This document shows positions 62,447 through 64,000 of a DNA stretch of 64,000 bases, piece by piece. How positions within the stretch are numbered: position 1 is the first letter of the stretch; every line of letters begins with the position of its first letter. This DNA comes from Eubacteriaceae bacterium CHKCI004 (GTDB taxonomy: Bacteria > Bacillota > Clostridia > Lachnospirales > Lachnospiraceae). The translations under genes were made by a program, and so were the position numbers. The DNA lies in NCBI GenBank assembly GCA_900016875.1, contig FCNR01000060.1:45643-109642 (forward strand). Direction: 5' to 3'. The notes beneath the pieces are model-generated. The model made no database searches, was not told where the DNA came from, and was given only the letters and a program-made list of their open reading frames with translations.

Positions 62447-62887
62447 ATGAAAATAGGGATTGGCAATGATCATGCAGCTTTGGAAATGAAGCTGCAGATC
62501 AAAGAATTTCTGGAAGAAATGGGACATGAAGTGGTGGATTATGGAACCCACACCTCTGAGAGCTGCGATTACCCTGTGTACGGGGCGAAAGTGGCAAAAG
62601 CGGTAGCATCCGGGGAAGTGGAACAGGGTATTCTTATCTGTGGAACAGGTGTCGGCATCTCTCTGGCTGCCAACAAGGTGAAAGGAATCCGCTGCGTTGT
62701 GTGCAGCGAACCATATACAGCCAAATTGTCCAAACAGCATAATAACTCTAATATCCTCGCTTTCGGCGCCCGTGTTATCGGTATCGAGATGGCCAAGATG
62801 ATCGTCACAGAATGGCTGAATGCAGAATTTCTGGGCGGCAGACACCAGGAACGTGTGGATATGATCATGGCTCTGGAAGAAGAATAA
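62447..62887 (+). CDS. rpiB: Ribose-5-phosphate isomerase B (or related sugar-phosphate isomerase)
   Basis: 146 residues from ATG 62447 (MKIGIGNDHAALEMK), the standard RpiB N-terminus; an in-frame GTG 62417 lies in the leader hairpin. The catalytic segment GILICGTGVGISLAANKVKGIR, with Cys and Thr of the active site, and the NNSNILAFGARVIG phosphate loop are intact. HTSESCDYPVYG is typical. It interconverts ribulose- and ribose-5-phosphate. Some relatives use allose or galactose phosphates, but linkage to transketolase favours the pentose pathway. Confidence 0.95.
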   Translation: MKIGIGNDHAALEMKLQIKEFLEEMGHEVVDYGTHTSESCDYPVYGAKVAKAVASGEVEQGILICGTGVGISLAANKVKGIRCVVCSEPYTAKLSKQHNNSNILAFGARVIGIEMAKMIVTEWLNAEFLGGRHQERVDMIMALEEE

Positions 62888-62962
62888 CAATAGAATACCG
62901 GCAAAAACTGGTATGTTATTTTATATCACTATATTACGCATGTAAATTGTGTATACAGAATG

Positions 62963-63024
62963 AAAAGCTGTCACTGCGAATACGGCATCGGAGCTGATGC
63001 CGGTATTTGCGGGATGGCTTTTTT
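62963..63024 (+). terminator. terminator of the transketolase-rpiB operon
   Basis: GCGAATACGGCATC (from 62976) pairs with GATGCCGGTATTTGC (to 63010) with one bulge. An outer AAAAGC/GCTTTT pairing and six T (63019-63024) follow. Confidence 0.8.
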
Positions 63025-63132
63025 ATAATCCGCAAACAAAGAGATTGTGAGTCGCTTGGACAAGTTGGATTTAAGGAAAATGACTAAGTTTTTTGCATTA
63101 AACAAATAATTGGAATTATTTGAAATTTTTGC

Positions 63133-63161
63133 TTGACAGATAATATGTGTCGTGATAGTAT
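63133..63161 (+). promoter_or_regulatory. rrn promoter P1
   Basis: -35 TTGACA (63133-63138), 17-bp spacer, -10 TAGTAT (63156-63161). Confidence 0.8.
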
Positions 63162-63224
63162 ATACAAGCTGCATCGCTGAGGCACTTTGTTTGAAAGAAA
63201 AATCAAACAAAAAGAAAAAAATCC

Positions 63225-63253
63225 TTGACAGGATTTAAGTGTTGTGGTAAAAT
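63225..63253 (+). promoter_or_regulatory. rrn promoter P2
   Basis: -35 TTGACA (63225-63230), 17-bp spacer, -10 TAAAAT (63248-63253). An A-rich UP-like element precedes it. Confidence 0.88.
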
Positions 63254-63333
63254 ACAAAAGTTGCTTGAGAAAAAGAAAAGCTTTCAAATGAATCACATGA
63301 ATGTTTCTTTTGAAAATAAAAAGAAAAAAGTTC

Positions 63334-63362
63334 TTGACAAACAAAAGAAGCTGTGATAAAAT
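63334..63362 (+). promoter_or_regulatory. rrn promoter P3
   Basis: -35 TTGACA (63334-63339), 17-bp spacer, -10 TAAAAT (63357-63362). The AAAAAGAAAAAA stretch before it resembles that of P2, 109 bp upstream, suggesting duplication. Confidence 0.9.
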
Positions 63363-63659
63363 ATAAAAGCTTTTGCGATTCAAAAGCAAATGAGGCCGAC
63401 AAAGTTCGGCAGAGCAAGTTGATAACTGAATAACAAAACAACCTCGAACGTTCAATTCAATTGAGTATTCGGATCCTAAAGCGAGTGATGTCGGCGAGAG
63501 GGGTCCATGGAAGAGAACGAAGTTCGAACCTAAACAACAGTAATGAGCAGTTTAAGGACCAGTGGTTCTTGAGACTGGGGAGACATCTTATCTTATTTGC
63601 GCGAAACAATGAGTCAAGCGCCGTGCTCGCACGAGCATTTGACGAATGTCGCGACAATT
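63363..63659 (+). other. 16S rRNA leader (pre-rRNA)
   Basis: About 297 nt from P3 to the mature 16S 5' end. It contains TTGATAACTGAATAAC (63418-63433), which resembles the conserved leader antitermination region of Firmicute rrn operons, and a GTCGCGACAATTTTA segment just before the mature end that may pair with the 16S 3' flank for RNase III cutting. No ORF is evident. Confidence 0.7.

Positions 63660-64000
<341 letters not shown>

Overview
The window reads as a chromosomal segment of an anaerobic, low-to-mid GC Firmicute of the Lachnospiraceae (Clostridia). The signs are the partial 16S rRNA at the right edge (general Clostridium XIVa character, not resolvable to genus here), Firmicute-type class III fructose-1,6-bisphosphatase, split transketolase, HemZ, many strong AGGAGG ribosome-binding sites, and secreted proteins with Ig-like, FnIII and InlB-type repeats. 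I see no prophage, insertion sequence or CRISPR array.

Left part (1-11.9 kb): a housekeeping run, tsaB-rimI-small Zn protein-rnz-tsaD-ispD-ClpX-like-fbp, covers tRNA t6A synthesis, tRNA 3' processing, isoprenoid precursors and gluconeogenesis. It is followed by an unusual protein that looks like a catalytically dead P-type ATPase and by an aconitase-family hydratase. Next come a secreted subtilase (12-13.8 kb), ilvB-ilvN (13.9-16.2 kb), and a 2598-residue sortase-anchored surface protein (16.4-24.2 kb) built from SpaA-like, DUF11-like and seven InlB-like repeats.

Middle part (24.3-44.2 kb): tRNA-Pro(CGG) and a CNNM/CorC-type membrane protein on the minus strand. Its leader has a consensus promoter, an acidic 22-codon ORF and an intrinsic terminator directly abutting that ORF. 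Then a YbjN-like gene with an orphan LytTR regulator, an LDH/MDH-family dehydrogenase with a DUF975 membrane protein, yigZ, typA, a tandem-OB SSB-like gene, hisS, cobO-like, dapA-dapB, a Csp-like subtilase, dtd, icd, a DUF2156 protein and pyrB-pyrI.

Right part (44.3-64 kb): two more large secreted proteins flank a frameshifted Rpn/PD-(D/E)XK nuclease gene. After them comes a housekeeping run: relA, an MBL hydrolase, hemZ, an HD-GYP protein, aspS, split transketolase and rpiB. The window ends in an rRNA operon with three tandem consensus promoters and the first ~341 bases of 16S rRNA.

The most interesting signals are the candidate translation-coupled attenuator upstream of the CNNM gene, the pseudo-P-type ATPase, a 12-bp direct repeat that may be a LytTR operator, three ATGCAT boxes at exact 10-bp period, a Cys-rich insertion in IlvB, and a shared basic C-terminus on two secreted proteins.
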